Origin: Pleurotus djamor | Taxonomy: Eukaryota > Basidiomycota > Agaricomycetes > Agaricales > Pleurotaceae | Length of the DNA: 64,000 bases | Assembly (NCBI GenBank): GCA_029747585.1 | Contig: JAPEVF010000108.1 | Coordinates: forward strand, 1-64,000 | Reading direction: 5' to 3' | Translations under genes and position numbers: made by a program | The notes under the pieces: generated by a model | Told to the model about the DNA's origin: nothing | Seen by the model: only the letters and a program-made list of their open reading frames with translations | The model's database searches: none | In this document: in pieces, positions 23,286 to 34,316 of the stretch | Position numbering within the stretch: position 1 is the stretch's first letter | How the letters are laid out: every line of letters starts with the position of its first letter

Positions 23286-23750
23286 GCATATCGCTGAGAA
23301 AGGTCAAGGATGGGGTAGCTTGGTGGTGAGATGTTTTATAGTTCCGGGATGAAGGTGAATGGACTCAGAGGAAGACGCGACGCGACGCGTCAGTTGCCCA
23401 CGTGCACAAAAAGGGATGNATAGGAGTTTGTGATCGCGAACCAAGGTGTAAGTGGAGTAGTGGCTGTGCATGGGTGGAGAAAGTCCACTAANNAANACNN
23501 TTATCTGTTTATCATCCATCCCCACAAGTCTGCAAAATTGTAGTTTTGCGCCAACTCATGTGGATGCTCCAAGTAAGTACCGTCATCGTAGACAATGAAC
23601 TCCACCATCTAACCCACTCACTCATTGGACTCCNNGNTGNNGNNNTGCTGGCGGTAGATANNTANANGAGANAGTTTCNNANNANGAGACACAATCACCA
23701 AGAAAATACCCCCGCCCTAGTTAACANATCATAGTTAACAAATCACCATA
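23286..23750. other. Intergenic, N-rich
   Basis: Divergent promoter region between tad1 and the small CON-6-like gene. Sequence quality is poor from 23490 to 23690. No gene is recognised. Confidence 0.5.
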
Positions 23751-24137
23751 ATGCCGTTCTTTGGTCGCCGCCGTCACACAACAGTGCACACCACCCATCG
23801 CACGNGACACAGCCCTTTCCATAGACAAGACAGGGACCGTGTTGCGGGAGGATACAGTAAGCAAACGCTTCGATAANTGCTGAAGNCATCGTTGATTCAT
23901 TCATTACATGCGTGTAGAAGCAGCCCTTTCGAATCCAAACACCACCAGTTCAGGACGTAAGCATGCGAAACATGAACTACGAGTGATGGTACGTACATGT
24001 ACTTCCTGTCGTACCGGCGCTGATGGCAAAGTCNACCTCAGGGAAGNGGGAATGAAACTCATGTTCCGTTCATGACNAAGGTGAAACGCTCGTTAGGTAT
24101 ACGNTCGACNCGCCGCCGTAAGACCGCTCGGTATTAA
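23751..24137 (+). CDS. Small basic protein with a CON-6-like motif
   Basis: Three exons: 23751-23856, 23918-23988 and 24042-24137, giving 90 aa. The exons are too short for ordinary ORF scans. The sequence starts MPFFGRRRHTT. The central GGYKAALSNPNTTSSGRKHA resembles the short repeat of conidiation-specific protein CON-6 (pattern GxKAxxxNPxxSxxxKxxA). A basic tail ends RSLGIRSTRRRKTARY. Introns are 61 and 53 bp with standard ends. Frame stays open through several single Ns. Similar small proteins occur in basidiomycetes with unknown function. CON-6-like proteins are hydrophilic and expressed in development or desiccation (family knowledge). A role here is inference only. Confidence 0.72.
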
Positions 24138-24735
24138 NCNGNATCGTGGGCATAGAGGCTACGAATANTTTGATTGTTTGGGATGTACAAATGTAGCCTT
24201 TGTGAATTTAAATGTGTCANNGAGANACCTGNGGGCAGATGTCTAAGTAAGATATNAATGAAGAGAGCGATGAGGCGCACATGAGGCTCTGAAGATAGAC
24301 ANGCTGAAGGTCGAACGTCATAGGTAGGTCGATCCGCTGAGAGAAATAGAGNTCTGAAAGATGNAGGCCTAGCGAAGATGACAATTCCCAGTGNATGAAC
24401 GAACTTAGCAAAGGTTGGAAACGTTGAAACGTTGAACCCAGAGGCATGCAGCTTCTCAGGCTCAGGCCGGGCGCCGTGCAGAGTCGCAAGTCAATCCTCN
24501 GACGATATACAGTCGCGTCAAACCGAGGAGTCCACATAACATTTTATTTGCTTTGCTGGGTCGTGATGGAAAACTGGAACAAGGAGCTGAAGCGCCCATC
24601 TTGATTTCGTTCCACCATGATGACGGCAACACAAGGCAGCGAGCGCTCTGGAATTCGATTTCGGTGGGAAACAGTTCCACCTACGCGTTGAAGTGGGCAC
24701 ACAGCCTTTTCTCTCGGTCCATGTTCAGTGGAGAA
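24138..24735. other. Intergenic, about 0.6 kb with scattered Ns
   Basis: 3' flank of the CON-6-like gene and promoter of the DUF3445 gene. No gene is recognised. Confidence 0.5.
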
Positions 24736-27700
24736 ATGACTACGAATTGGACAGGCTTCGTAGCTGCAACTGTCGCAGCGAGCAAACCGTTCGCCCCATA
24801 TTTGGCTGGGGGATTCCTGTTATTCTCTGGTACCTATCTCTTGCTTCCCTTTCTGCGTTCCAAGCCCATATTGGTCGACCTCGATAAGGCCACGCGATCG
24901 GACAAGTCCAACAAAGACAGGGTGCCTGGAGGTGAGCATCTGTCGGGAGGCTGANATAGTAGTGCCAGTGCATCAANTNGAACGTTTACACGGATATAGA
25001 ATGGACGCCCGTGAACTTCGTGTATCCCGATATAACACCATACCAACAAGATTTAGCCAGTATCAAACCGATACCGTACAGGCCATTCAAGGCGGGCACG
25101 TTTCAGTGAGTACCATAGTTAAACCCTCTGCATCAGCCAGTTTGCTGACTACATACGTTCCTCTCAGTGTGACTATGGGTATACGCAGTATGCCTTGGGA
25201 TGCGTGGTTCGAGGTAACCCTCATCTTCGTGCTCGCGCCACACGAAGATGCTCACCGATTAACACAGCTGGACAAAGAATATGTCACTTATCAACGAATT
25301 CGTTCCCACCGGCTTCGAATTCGTGGAGCTAAAGCCCTTGACTTTCTTCCTGCCAAACCCGGGGTTGTTGGCTCGGCATACGAAGCAGGTTAGTCGCTCG
25401 TCTTGTTGTTAGAGCCCAAGGATGTTGATCAGGCACCCTTTTCGACCAGCCATTGAATTAGTACATGAAGTCGCCGAATACCTCGTCCGGCGTTATCCTA
25501 CCGAATTCACCTGTGATCGGCACAGTCCCGAANTTATGTCCAGTTACGCTTCTAGTCCCCGAGTCCGAGGCCGGATTGATTACGGTTGGGCTGGCAAGCC
25601 CCCTATCAAATCTATCACTGTTCTCCCCCTCGGCGTCACCCATTTGCTTCCATTGCCCATAGATGATTCACCGGGCTCCGTGGAACATAGCGTATCTGAT
25701 GATTTTGGAAGCAATGAGGCCTTCATGAAAGAAGTTGCTCAGCGTGCACTGACTGTCACGACGTTCCTGTGTGTATCTCTTCGAAGGTCAGACGATCNTA
25801 TGCCTGTGTGCTTATTTTGTGCTTTCAGGGTTCAAGATGATATAGCGCTCATGATTGAGGGTACGTTGTACGCCGTACTGGGAGGCTATCACTAACTGTT
25901 GTCTTCGATAGGCAAGGATGGACGCTATTACTTCCAAGCCGGATCCATCTGTATACCAGGTCTGATCAGCCACCGTCCTTGCCACATCTCATCCTAACTA
26001 CTTGTGTGTGACCCTGTCTAGGCTTTTGGCGTATGCAGGATAAGATTGGACTACCTTTGGAAGAAATCCACCTTTCAGGAAACGTACCTCAATGTGAGTC
26101 CATCCTTCTTGTCTGGTTTAGGCTTGTTTTGGGTGCGCTGTTTCGGGCCCCGCAACCTTGCATTGCATCTCTCATCCCACTCCAACTCTCTCGTTGCCTG
26201 GCTGCCTCGTGGGTTCGCACCTGCGCTATCGATACACATCCGGTGATCACTCTCAGATGGCCCACGTTTGCGTCCAGTCGAGGATGTAAATACCATATTC
26301 TCTCCCACTCCACAGTCTTATGCCCAAAGGATGGACATACATACCAGGCGCACTACCAAATGTATGTGCCTTGCGTCACAATCGCGATATCAGTGTGACT
26401 AACTTTTGGCATGAAGAGATGCCCCGAGAGAAGGAGCACCCTTCTTCGGTGGCTTTAGCTGGGAATGACGTGCCATTTGGGTTCCCTTCATGCCTCATTC
26501 CAATCATCTACACGAATTGGTCGTATCATGGCGATACTGCGGGTCACAACTGGCTGAAGCCTGAGCCGACCTGTCACTCCTTCGAAGATATCCATATGTA
26601 TGTCCAAACCACCGTTCTGGAGTCCCAGATCTCGCGCCGTCCCCTATACTGTCTGGATGATCCCATCGAAGTGCTCGCTCACCCAGGTCCGATTCGCCGG
26701 GGAAGCATTCTTCTCAAATCCATCCCACGGACTACGTCGCCTTGGATGGCGTATTTCCTCAATTACCAGCGCCCAACGCACCGTCCGATGTTTGATGGAG
26801 TTCCTTAAACTTTTTCCCTCATGACAGAGCTTTCGGCGTCTTAGCTCGAAGTCTCCAAAGGCGGGCCGGTACCTTTGTCGGCTAGCTACATACCTCACCG
26901 CTCCCCTTGCCCCATCCTCTATCANTACCCCATTCGACCCCTTGATCAGCCGTATCTTGCCGCATCCATTCGCTTCGTTTGCTCTCCTTATATTTCTTTC
27001 CAAACACTGCTGCTGGCGCATTATCACCGCACTCTGGAACTCAATCAAGGTCCCCTCCTCGCCTTGATTAATTGCGCAGCAATTATAGTTGTGTGTTCCG
27101 CTTCTTTGGCCCGTTTGTCTTGTCGATCTCGTATGACCCGTGACTTCGCATGATGTTCCCTCTTTGNTTTGGTGTACTCTGCGGGGGTCTCGGTATGTCA
27201 TCTCAATGTGCCTCGAACCGGAGACCTACATCCTGGAATCAATTGACTGGGCTCAGTCTTGTGCTCCCTCGTTTTTGCCTTACACCACACCACGAGCCAC
27301 CCTACCTTGCGTCCATTTCATTCATTCGCCAACACAATGTTCCATCAATTTGCTGTGGAAACATTACGTTACCTACTCGGTTCTTGTTCTACTTTGGAAC
27401 TCTTTTTNTTTCGTGACGTNNNCCTNCGCTTCCGAGATGAGGGGNCTTTTCGGACATCGCTCATCCGCCGACTTCATCAAGTTGTGGCGGCACGTTTCGT
27501 TACTTGNTGATGGCGCACTCCCCTTGGAGCCTGACATCTCGTTCCTGCAAGTGTATGAATGGGATGGAGTTGGGACTACTGATTGTAGCTGACCGGCCTT
27601 AACCCATGCTGGAAGGCGGAGTACCCAATTTGCTTTCATCTTCGCACGTAAACTCGTTTTATCCAAGCACCTGTCGACGTTGTTGCCCANCTGTTCGTTG

Positions 27701-30700
27701 ATTTCTCCTCCTGGAAGGCATCAATCCATNTACAAGTCCTAAANGCCAGGNGGTAGATTCGTTCCAGGAGAAAGCTAACCCTGCACCTGGGACTTCNTTT
27801 CTACACACGACCNCACGGGAGGNTGTGAGAGCTGGGACGTGTGGACAACTNTTNNAGGNCACATGGGTGTNGTTTTCCCATTATTTTCGGGATGCCATTG
27901 GGCCCTACAGTGCTTCCATCCGTGACGCTCATAGGGTCCTCGGACTTAGGTCTGGTCGCGTGCGATCGGTGTTCTCGCTATACCCTGTCGCTTTTGACAT
28001 GNGGNTNCAGGAGGTCGANACTTCANGCTTCAGGGNTCACCCNTCTTCCCACTCTCTTNTCGAGNTNCANGTCAAACGGTTGGACACCAGNNGTCTGATG
28101 TCCTCAGGTTCTTGGGGTACTGGGAGTNNGGCAGTNAANAGGGCGGGGTGTCTACCGCACGGATGCTGCGCACNTGGGTTTATTTCCTTNGGTCGGGCCT
28201 CACGTTCCATCCTCCGGTTCATCAANGCTCGGNCGAATATTTTCCAACCATTCGGATTCNAANCCGTTCTTGCTATATTTNCTNGGTGGCTGAAGAGAAT
28301 ATTCCTCGTTGATCTACCGGAANGNGTTCACCGCATTCCCAGCCTANNNANNNNCNNGGTCCTTTCCTCCCTATCTCCTCTCCCCTGCCTCCTTTTCTCC
28401 GTNCNCANNNCANNTGCGATTCCAAACGTGCTGCTNTGNGTTCTTTCGTTCGAACATGTTCTACCATCAAATCACTNTNCGACTTCGNATTTCTCCTGCT
28501 TCTTCTNAATGGTACCGGCGGCANTCGTGGGGTACTACGGCGGATATGCGGACGAANANCGCTTTGTTNGTTTNNTCCAGACGATGNATCTTGTCCCTCN
28601 CAAACTTTTCCCATCGTCTTCGGATGACGAGCGGNATNCCTGCTTCTGTGTTCTCGGAGATCNGTACTTCCAACGACCGACCAACTCCAAATGATGAAGA
28701 GNCTTACACTGGCATCCGACCCTTTGGACGTGGACCNTGGACCTGAACGTTTATTTCACACNACNAGACCAGCCAATCGTGGTAGAACTACACTATGCCC
28801 TACGCCTTTCCGTTGCTGTGGGCCTTTCCTTGCGCAAGGAGCNGTTGTCACNTTCCGGACTCCGTTTACACTTACACTTGGGCCCTTTCGTGCTTTATTC
28901 AACTCAAAGCGTGAATTGGGTGCATAAGCCTCATTGATCGATGGCCTTGTCCGAATCANAACGAACGCTTTGGGCATAGAAGAAAGAAGCTTTCATCCTT
29001 GTTTCATGGCATGGCATCGACATGGCATATCATATCCATATCCCATCCTATCACAACCCATCTCATCTCGCCTCGATCGTATAGTGCCCTCTCAATATCA
29101 CACAGTGACGTCCCCAATGGAGTATCTCATCACTCTGGGATAATCCTCACCTCTNGCCACNACCTCCAAGAGAGANAAANNAACGAGGGTGCTTTTCGGA
29201 TCGTCATATGGCTACNTCGTCGTGCCCGATTGGCAGATTGGTNGCGCGTCGATTTGGTGGGTGGGAGTTTNGNGCTTGCAGATGGGATGGGATGGGTGTG
29301 TTCTTCGTAAGGGTGGTGGAGGGGTGTTAACGTTTAACGTTAAAACCCTGACTGTTGCTGGGCCGTTCGTTCTATGGTGTTCTATNGCGTTCAAGGCGAT
29401 CGTGATTTCGTGAACGANNNGTTCTTCGTTCCCGTGTGGTGATGGTATACGAAGTCCTTCGGACCTGGAGGGCTCTATTCGTCCCTCTGGTTNAACGGTC
29501 ACATCGATGTCTTCCTCGGANNNNNNNNNNNNNCGGTGGATGCAATGCATTTGCGGGGCTTGTCNAGCGTTCAGTTCTTCGGATCGTTTTCCTCATTTCT
29601 TTTGCTTTCCGTTAACGAACGTTACTAACCTCCTCNTTACATGTCCTTGCTCCCTTCAACCACCCGATANTGGATCTCNAAAAAAACTCGCGCGGAACCC
29701 TTCCCGTGGATCTTCCCCTCCTTTNTTGCTTCTAACTCTCCCTTTGCGTTCCTTACGCTCCTCTCTGTCATCGTTGATCTTCAACTCCCCCGATTTCAAT
29801 GAACCCGCGACTATTTNTCGACCCTTGCCTGTNTATCGCAATTCCCTCTCNTGCGATTCGTGCGGNTGTTTTTCTGTTATTTCTCCTTGGGTGTCCTGGC
29901 TATTTGCTACNACCCTCTTTGCCTGCGCCACCCTGCAACTGGGCCTGCACTGGGCCAATGCTCTCGAATCGAAATCGATTATCGCGATTTCGATATTCCT
30001 TTTGGTTACCTCTTCGATTGCCGCGATCGCGATGTTCTGTTCGTGGGTACAACATGTGTTTGGACTTACGTTGTATGGGTGGGTGCGTATTTTTTTCGTC
30101 TCTACGTTTTTCCAACCTTTTGCCGTGGTGTGGTTATCGTCCATTGGTTTTTTTNGCGTTCGTTGTTCTGGGTGTTCTTTTTCGTCATGATTGCCCTTTC
30201 GTGTTATTCCTGATCCCTGATCGGAATATGACATCTGATCCTCCTCTTCGTGCTTTTGCATTTGTCATCTGGGGAACCTGGCACGGGTGAAATACCGGAT
30301 GCTTGTGTATTTTGCCGAATCCCCCTCCTCGTGTTTACCATGCTCCTATTTTGCGTTTTTAATCACTTTTCATTCATTTTATGATTTCCTTTTATGATAT
30401 ATGCAAACGTATAGACGGGGAGAAGCTGCAGTCCTCGATGGCGCGTTTTTTCCAGAAGATGGGGGTGGATAAGCCGGTGACAAGGAACAACTATTTTATA
30501 CAGGTTGTGTCGCCCGAAGAAGCGCGAGAGGATGGAATTGTTGATGCTGAAGAGCTGGGATGGGGAGTGACGCAGAATGGTGAAGAAGATGTCGATCGTG
30601 AAGGTGGGCTCGGGGTAAAGTATGTCAAGCATGCCGTGGCGAAGGGTATGGCTAGTGATGATGAGAAGAAGATGAAAGCCGGACCGATTGTCGAAGGGCG

Positions 30701-31002
30701 TACACTTCGTCTGCGATCTGAACGCCAGACTCTGCGACGGTTGCCTAAGAGTGGTGCGATCGTGTTTGGGATCCGTACATACATGACCAAGGCTGAAGAC
30801 CTCGTGAAGGAGGGGGATGGGGAGGTTGCTGGGCGTCTGGCGAGTGCAGTGCGGGGATGGGGAGAGGACATAGATCGGTGAGTGTGTGTGGACGTGTATA
30901 TTTAAAGACACTGAGCCGACCGTGCGATGGACTTGCAGATACAAGGGGAGCGTGCTCTACAAGGAAGCGTTACTTGCGTATCTAGATAGTGTGACACTGT
31001 GA
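24736..31002 (+). CDS. DUF3445 / haem-dependent oxidative N-demethylase-like protein, split by a 4.3-kb insert
   Basis: Exons: about 24736-24921, 24981-25105, 25168-25213, 25268-25388, 25450-25768, 25829-25860, 25912-25959, 26022-26093, 30415-30877 and 30939-31002 (about 491 aa). The first junction is uncertain because of Ns. Residues 20-43 form an N-terminal membrane anchor. Family landmarks in order: YRPFKAGTFHVTMGIRSM, HEVAEYLVRRYPTEF, LVQDDIALMIEGKDGRYYF, AGSICIPGFWRMQDKIGLPL, then after the insert RNNYFIQVVSPEE and LRLRSERQTLRRLPKSGAIV with FGIRTY. Exon phase is conserved exactly across the insert (a T on the left plus AC on the right codes Tyr). Bacterial members (PF11927) are haem enzymes that demethylate amines. 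The fungal substrate is unknown. If the 4.3 kb is not spliced, the gene is broken. Confidence 0.85.
26094..30414. other. 4.3-kb insertion or giant intron in the DUF3445 gene
   Basis: Starts at the donor AAT|GTGAGT and ends at the acceptor ACGTATAG, in a genome whose other introns are mostly 45-70 bp. The right part is C/T-rich with dense Ns (27410-29650). I find no transposase, reverse transcriptase, terminal repeat or RNA gene. Open frames of up to about 200 codons occur on both strands but look random. It may be a degenerate mobile element, a misjoined contig, or a truly long intron. Confidence 0.6.
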
Positions 31003-31348
31003 CGCTGATGTACGAATGGAGCTAAGGGTTGCTTGGTGTGTGAAATGGGGAGTCAAAATTCAAGGTCCGCCCTGATAAAAGTAAATAAGGCAACTACGTC
31101 AGAGGGCGTCACCGTGAGCTATACGTATTCTCCCCCTTCCTCCCCTCACTCACTCGACTCGCCTCAATTCCTGCCAACTCTCTCCTCCCTTCCCGCCGCC
31201 AACACACTCACCTTGTCGCCACCACACAGGCATAACAAAAGTATGTCGTCATCTGTTAATCAGCCTTCTAGACTCTTATATCGTCATAGCCGGCAAAACT
31301 CCATCATCCGTCGTCATCGCGAATCACTAGCGCCTTCCCACTAACGCA
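31003..31348. other. atf1 upstream region
   Basis: Holds the DUF3445 3' flank and the atf1 leader, with a C/T-rich tract from about 31120. A CRE-like TACGTCA lies at 31095-31101. Confidence 0.5.
31095..31101 (+). promoter_or_regulatory. CRE-like site TACGTCA upstream of atf1
   Basis: Seven of eight bases of the ATF/CREB palindrome, 248 bp before the proposed start. Atf1-family proteins bind this motif, so autoregulation is possible. It is not proven. Confidence 0.35.
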
Positions 31349-32993
31349 ATGCCTCCTCCCACCCTCAGCAAATCAAAGTCCATCTCGCCGCCAAACANCC
31401 TCCTCATCGTCCTCCTCGACCACCATCATCCCCCAGTCCAGCAACCCGTCCCGTCCTCCTCAAGCACAGAAACGCAGCAATTTTGATCTCGAGCCAAATC
31501 CATTTGAAGAATCTTTTTCGGTTCCTCCAAGGCAGTCGAATTCTCGTGATGATTCACACTCGTCGTCGTCGACAGCGGCGGACGATGGCTCGTCCAACGT
31601 GAACGGACAACGGCCAAGGTCGAGAGGCAGCGACGGAGCTGGACATGCACCAACACATTCACGAGGTGCTTCTTCATCGTCGCCGCGACCGCTCCTANCC
31701 CCCCGTAGCGTCCATATCATCACCAGCAGATCCGAGCAACAATTATTGGTCATTTTCATCGCTCCGAGCGGGCCCACTGTCCCCGGCGATGCTCACGGCC
31801 CCGCAATCAAACGATCAAGCCTCCTCGACATCACATCCACCTCATCTTCAATTCGATGCATCTTTTAGAACTGGGCTGACGCCTCGGACGGGACTTACCC
31901 CTAGAACGGGCTTGACACCTGGAACGGGCCTGACCCCGTTGGTGGGAGGCCCAGTAGCCTTCCCGAACACGCCTGGAGGTTATTCTAGTTTGCTTGCCGC
32001 TGGAACGGGCGTAAGCGGCGCTACCATCACCCCCAATACACTCAATGCCCTGACCGGCGCTCTGAACGGCACTTCGTCAACGAACGGAACGTACGGGAAC
32101 GGTTCGAGTGGCACTGGCGACTATATCACGTCAGCTAATCAAGCTGCCAATGCGGCTGCCAACGGCCTGTTCCTGTTGTCGCAGGCACACCAAGAGTTGA
32201 CGAAGCGTGAAGAGGCTCAGAGGGCTGGGAGTGCTGCGTCGAATTCGTCGGGTGGGCACACTAATGGCGTCAGCACAGCTACGAACGGGGCCGCGGCTCC
32301 AGCAGCCACCAACGGCAAGAGAGGTCAAAAACGCAAGTCCTACGATTCTGCGAACATGGACAACCAACCTCCACCCCCGCCACCTACAACGAACGGTCGA
32401 TCTAAACGCGGACGAGCTAACTCCAATGCGAACAAGCGGCGTGTATCGCCCGAAGACATGATGGACGACGATGAAGACGATGATGGTGACGATGCGGAAA
32501 GCATCATGGACGAAATGGAGCACCAAGCTTCGCTACAGGAAACAGGCGGACGTGGTGGCGGTAGACGTACTAAAAAGCCTGAAACGGAGGAGGAGAAGAG
32601 GAAGAACTTCCTCGAGAGGAATCGTCAAGGTACGCATGCTCACCATCCTTAACCCCTCCCTTGTACTGACCCTTGGTGATTCTAATAGCGGCTTTGAAAT
32701 GTCGTCAACGCAAAAAGGCCTGGTTGGCACAACTCCAAGCCAAAGTAGAGTATCTCACTCAGGAAAATGACCGACTTACCTCTGCGCTCGTCACATCCCG
32801 TGAGGAGATTTCGAGATTATCAGCCCTCGTCGGTGGTGGTGCCGTTGTTGGCATGTCCGTCGCAGGTGGTGGCAACATTGGGATGAACGGCGTTAACGGG
32901 GTCGGTGGTGTCCAGCCTGTGAGCATGAACGTGGCCCTTTCGTCGAAGCAAACACAGAGCGTAGGAGGTGGGCGATCGGGGTATGGGTACTAG
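31349..32993 (+). CDS. atf1: Atf1/ATF-CREB-type bZIP transcription factor
   Basis: Two exons, 31349-32629 and 32689-32993, with a 59-bp intron inside the basic region. Removing the single Ns at 31398 and 31697 gives one continuous frame from ATG 31349. The N-terminal part contains DLEPNPFEESF, as in the osmotic-stress domain of fungal Atf1. A direct GLTP repeat follows (FRTGLTPRTGLTP and on), typical of its HRA region. The bZIP reads KNFLERNRQ, then AALKCRQRKKAWLAQLQAKV and a leucine zipper (YLTQENDRLTSALVTSREEI). An acidic patch precedes it. The fission-yeast homologue is a nuclear target of the stress MAP kinase. Several SP/TP sites are present but no kinase link can be shown here. A Gly-rich tail ends the protein. 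Confidence 0.9.
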
Positions 32994-34316
32994 GACGTTG
33001 CATGATCGTGCAAATCATTTTCGATTGGGGTCGGTGGGAAGGTGGATTTGCGGGGAAGGAGGGGGGAAAGAGAAGAAAAACCTAGGCCCACTCGCCTGGC
33101 TCGCTGAATTTATCGGAAACAGGCCGGCTGCGGGAAACATGGAACACCAGCCATGTCATCGCTTTTTCGGTATTGAAAAGTATGAGTGATTCTGCGTCAT
33201 TGGACGAGGAGGACGTCATTTTCGACGGCCTAGGCCTCTCTGTTGATGTCGACACGCACCGTTACCGCCGCGTTGCTGTGCAATTCTGGCTGGTGATGTC
33301 ATGCCCTTCATGATACAACCAACATCAAACATACACTTGTACCATTCGACTTGCTTGCATCTTTTTATCTACTCTACACTCTACATACACGACACACCCC
33401 TCCTGTCTTCGTTTCTTCCTCNTTTTTTACTTTGCTCTCGTGCTCTTTGGTGATGGCTATAGGACATTCTGACGTATGAAACGAAATGTATTTTCTACTT
33501 TGAGTTTGTTTTCGACTTTGGCTTGTCCTATGTCATCGACATGTCCGAGCTAGCAGTCGTGTGAATGGCTAGTGGGTCGCCTACGATGACGTCAGGACTT
33601 CCTCTTTGCTCTTTGTGGGGGACTTTGACAGAAGGATGCCCCTCCATTTTCTTCATATCGACGCAGATGCACTGAGCTCAATAGAGTGAGTTGCAATAGT
33701 GTTGGTTGTGCGTACTAACTTGGCGGTAAACGTCCGATCGGCCTTCTTTTTGCACAGCCACATTCCGCTCCATTCAATAATTTGAGATGCTTTGAGGTTG
33801 AGGTAAGTAGTCGGTGCTTACAGTGGTTTCTAATAGGTTATTGATATGGGCAAGAGCCTCAACAAGGACGTACCATAGCTCGTTGATCAGAAACGTGAAG
33901 CGTGAAGTATGAACTTCGGACACGCTGCCACAACACGCAGCACGATGAATATTCAAGATCATGGCGAGCCAGCAAAGTTGTGTGTTTGACAATAATAGGC
34001 AAGTTAATTTGCGTATATAGGCCGACTTGTTTGCACGCTGCTGGCGACGGAGTTTAGCTGAACAATGATAGTTGCCGCAANGGGGGGGACAATGAAGCCA
34101 TTATGGGCGCTTCGTGAGCGCTTAGGTGATTATGCCTGTTTGGTTTCGACCACCACGGACAATGGGCAGGAGAATTGACTTTCGAGGCTATTGTGGCCAT
34201 GGAGTTATAAGATGGAGGACATTGTGGCCATAGCTGGAGCAGCAGCTGAGCTGGTTCTCTCTCTCTCTCTTCTTGCATTTTTCCAACCGTTTACACCCTT
34301 CGACCGTTTAGAAACA
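32994..34316. other. 1.3-kb intergenic region
   Basis: Contains the atf1 3' flank and the promoter of the next gene. GTCAT half-sites lie near 33197 and 33214, a perfect CRE at 33587, and a (CT)n run at about 34256-34271. No gene is seen. Confidence 0.5.
33587..33594. promoter_or_regulatory. Perfect CRE palindrome TGACGTCA
   Basis: Full ATF/CREB consensus about 0.6 kb after the atf1 stop and 0.7 kb before the next start. Function is unproven. Confidence 0.35.

Noticed and set aside
26320..26808. 162-codon open frame inside the DUF3445 insert
   Set aside because: No recognisable family, overlapping open frames on the other strand, and low stop density expected from base composition.
29656..30261. 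201-codon minus frame in the insert, and hydrophobic plus frames over it
   Set aside because: The sequence is C/T-rich, which makes long frames on both strands likely by chance. Many Ns and no domain-like sequence.
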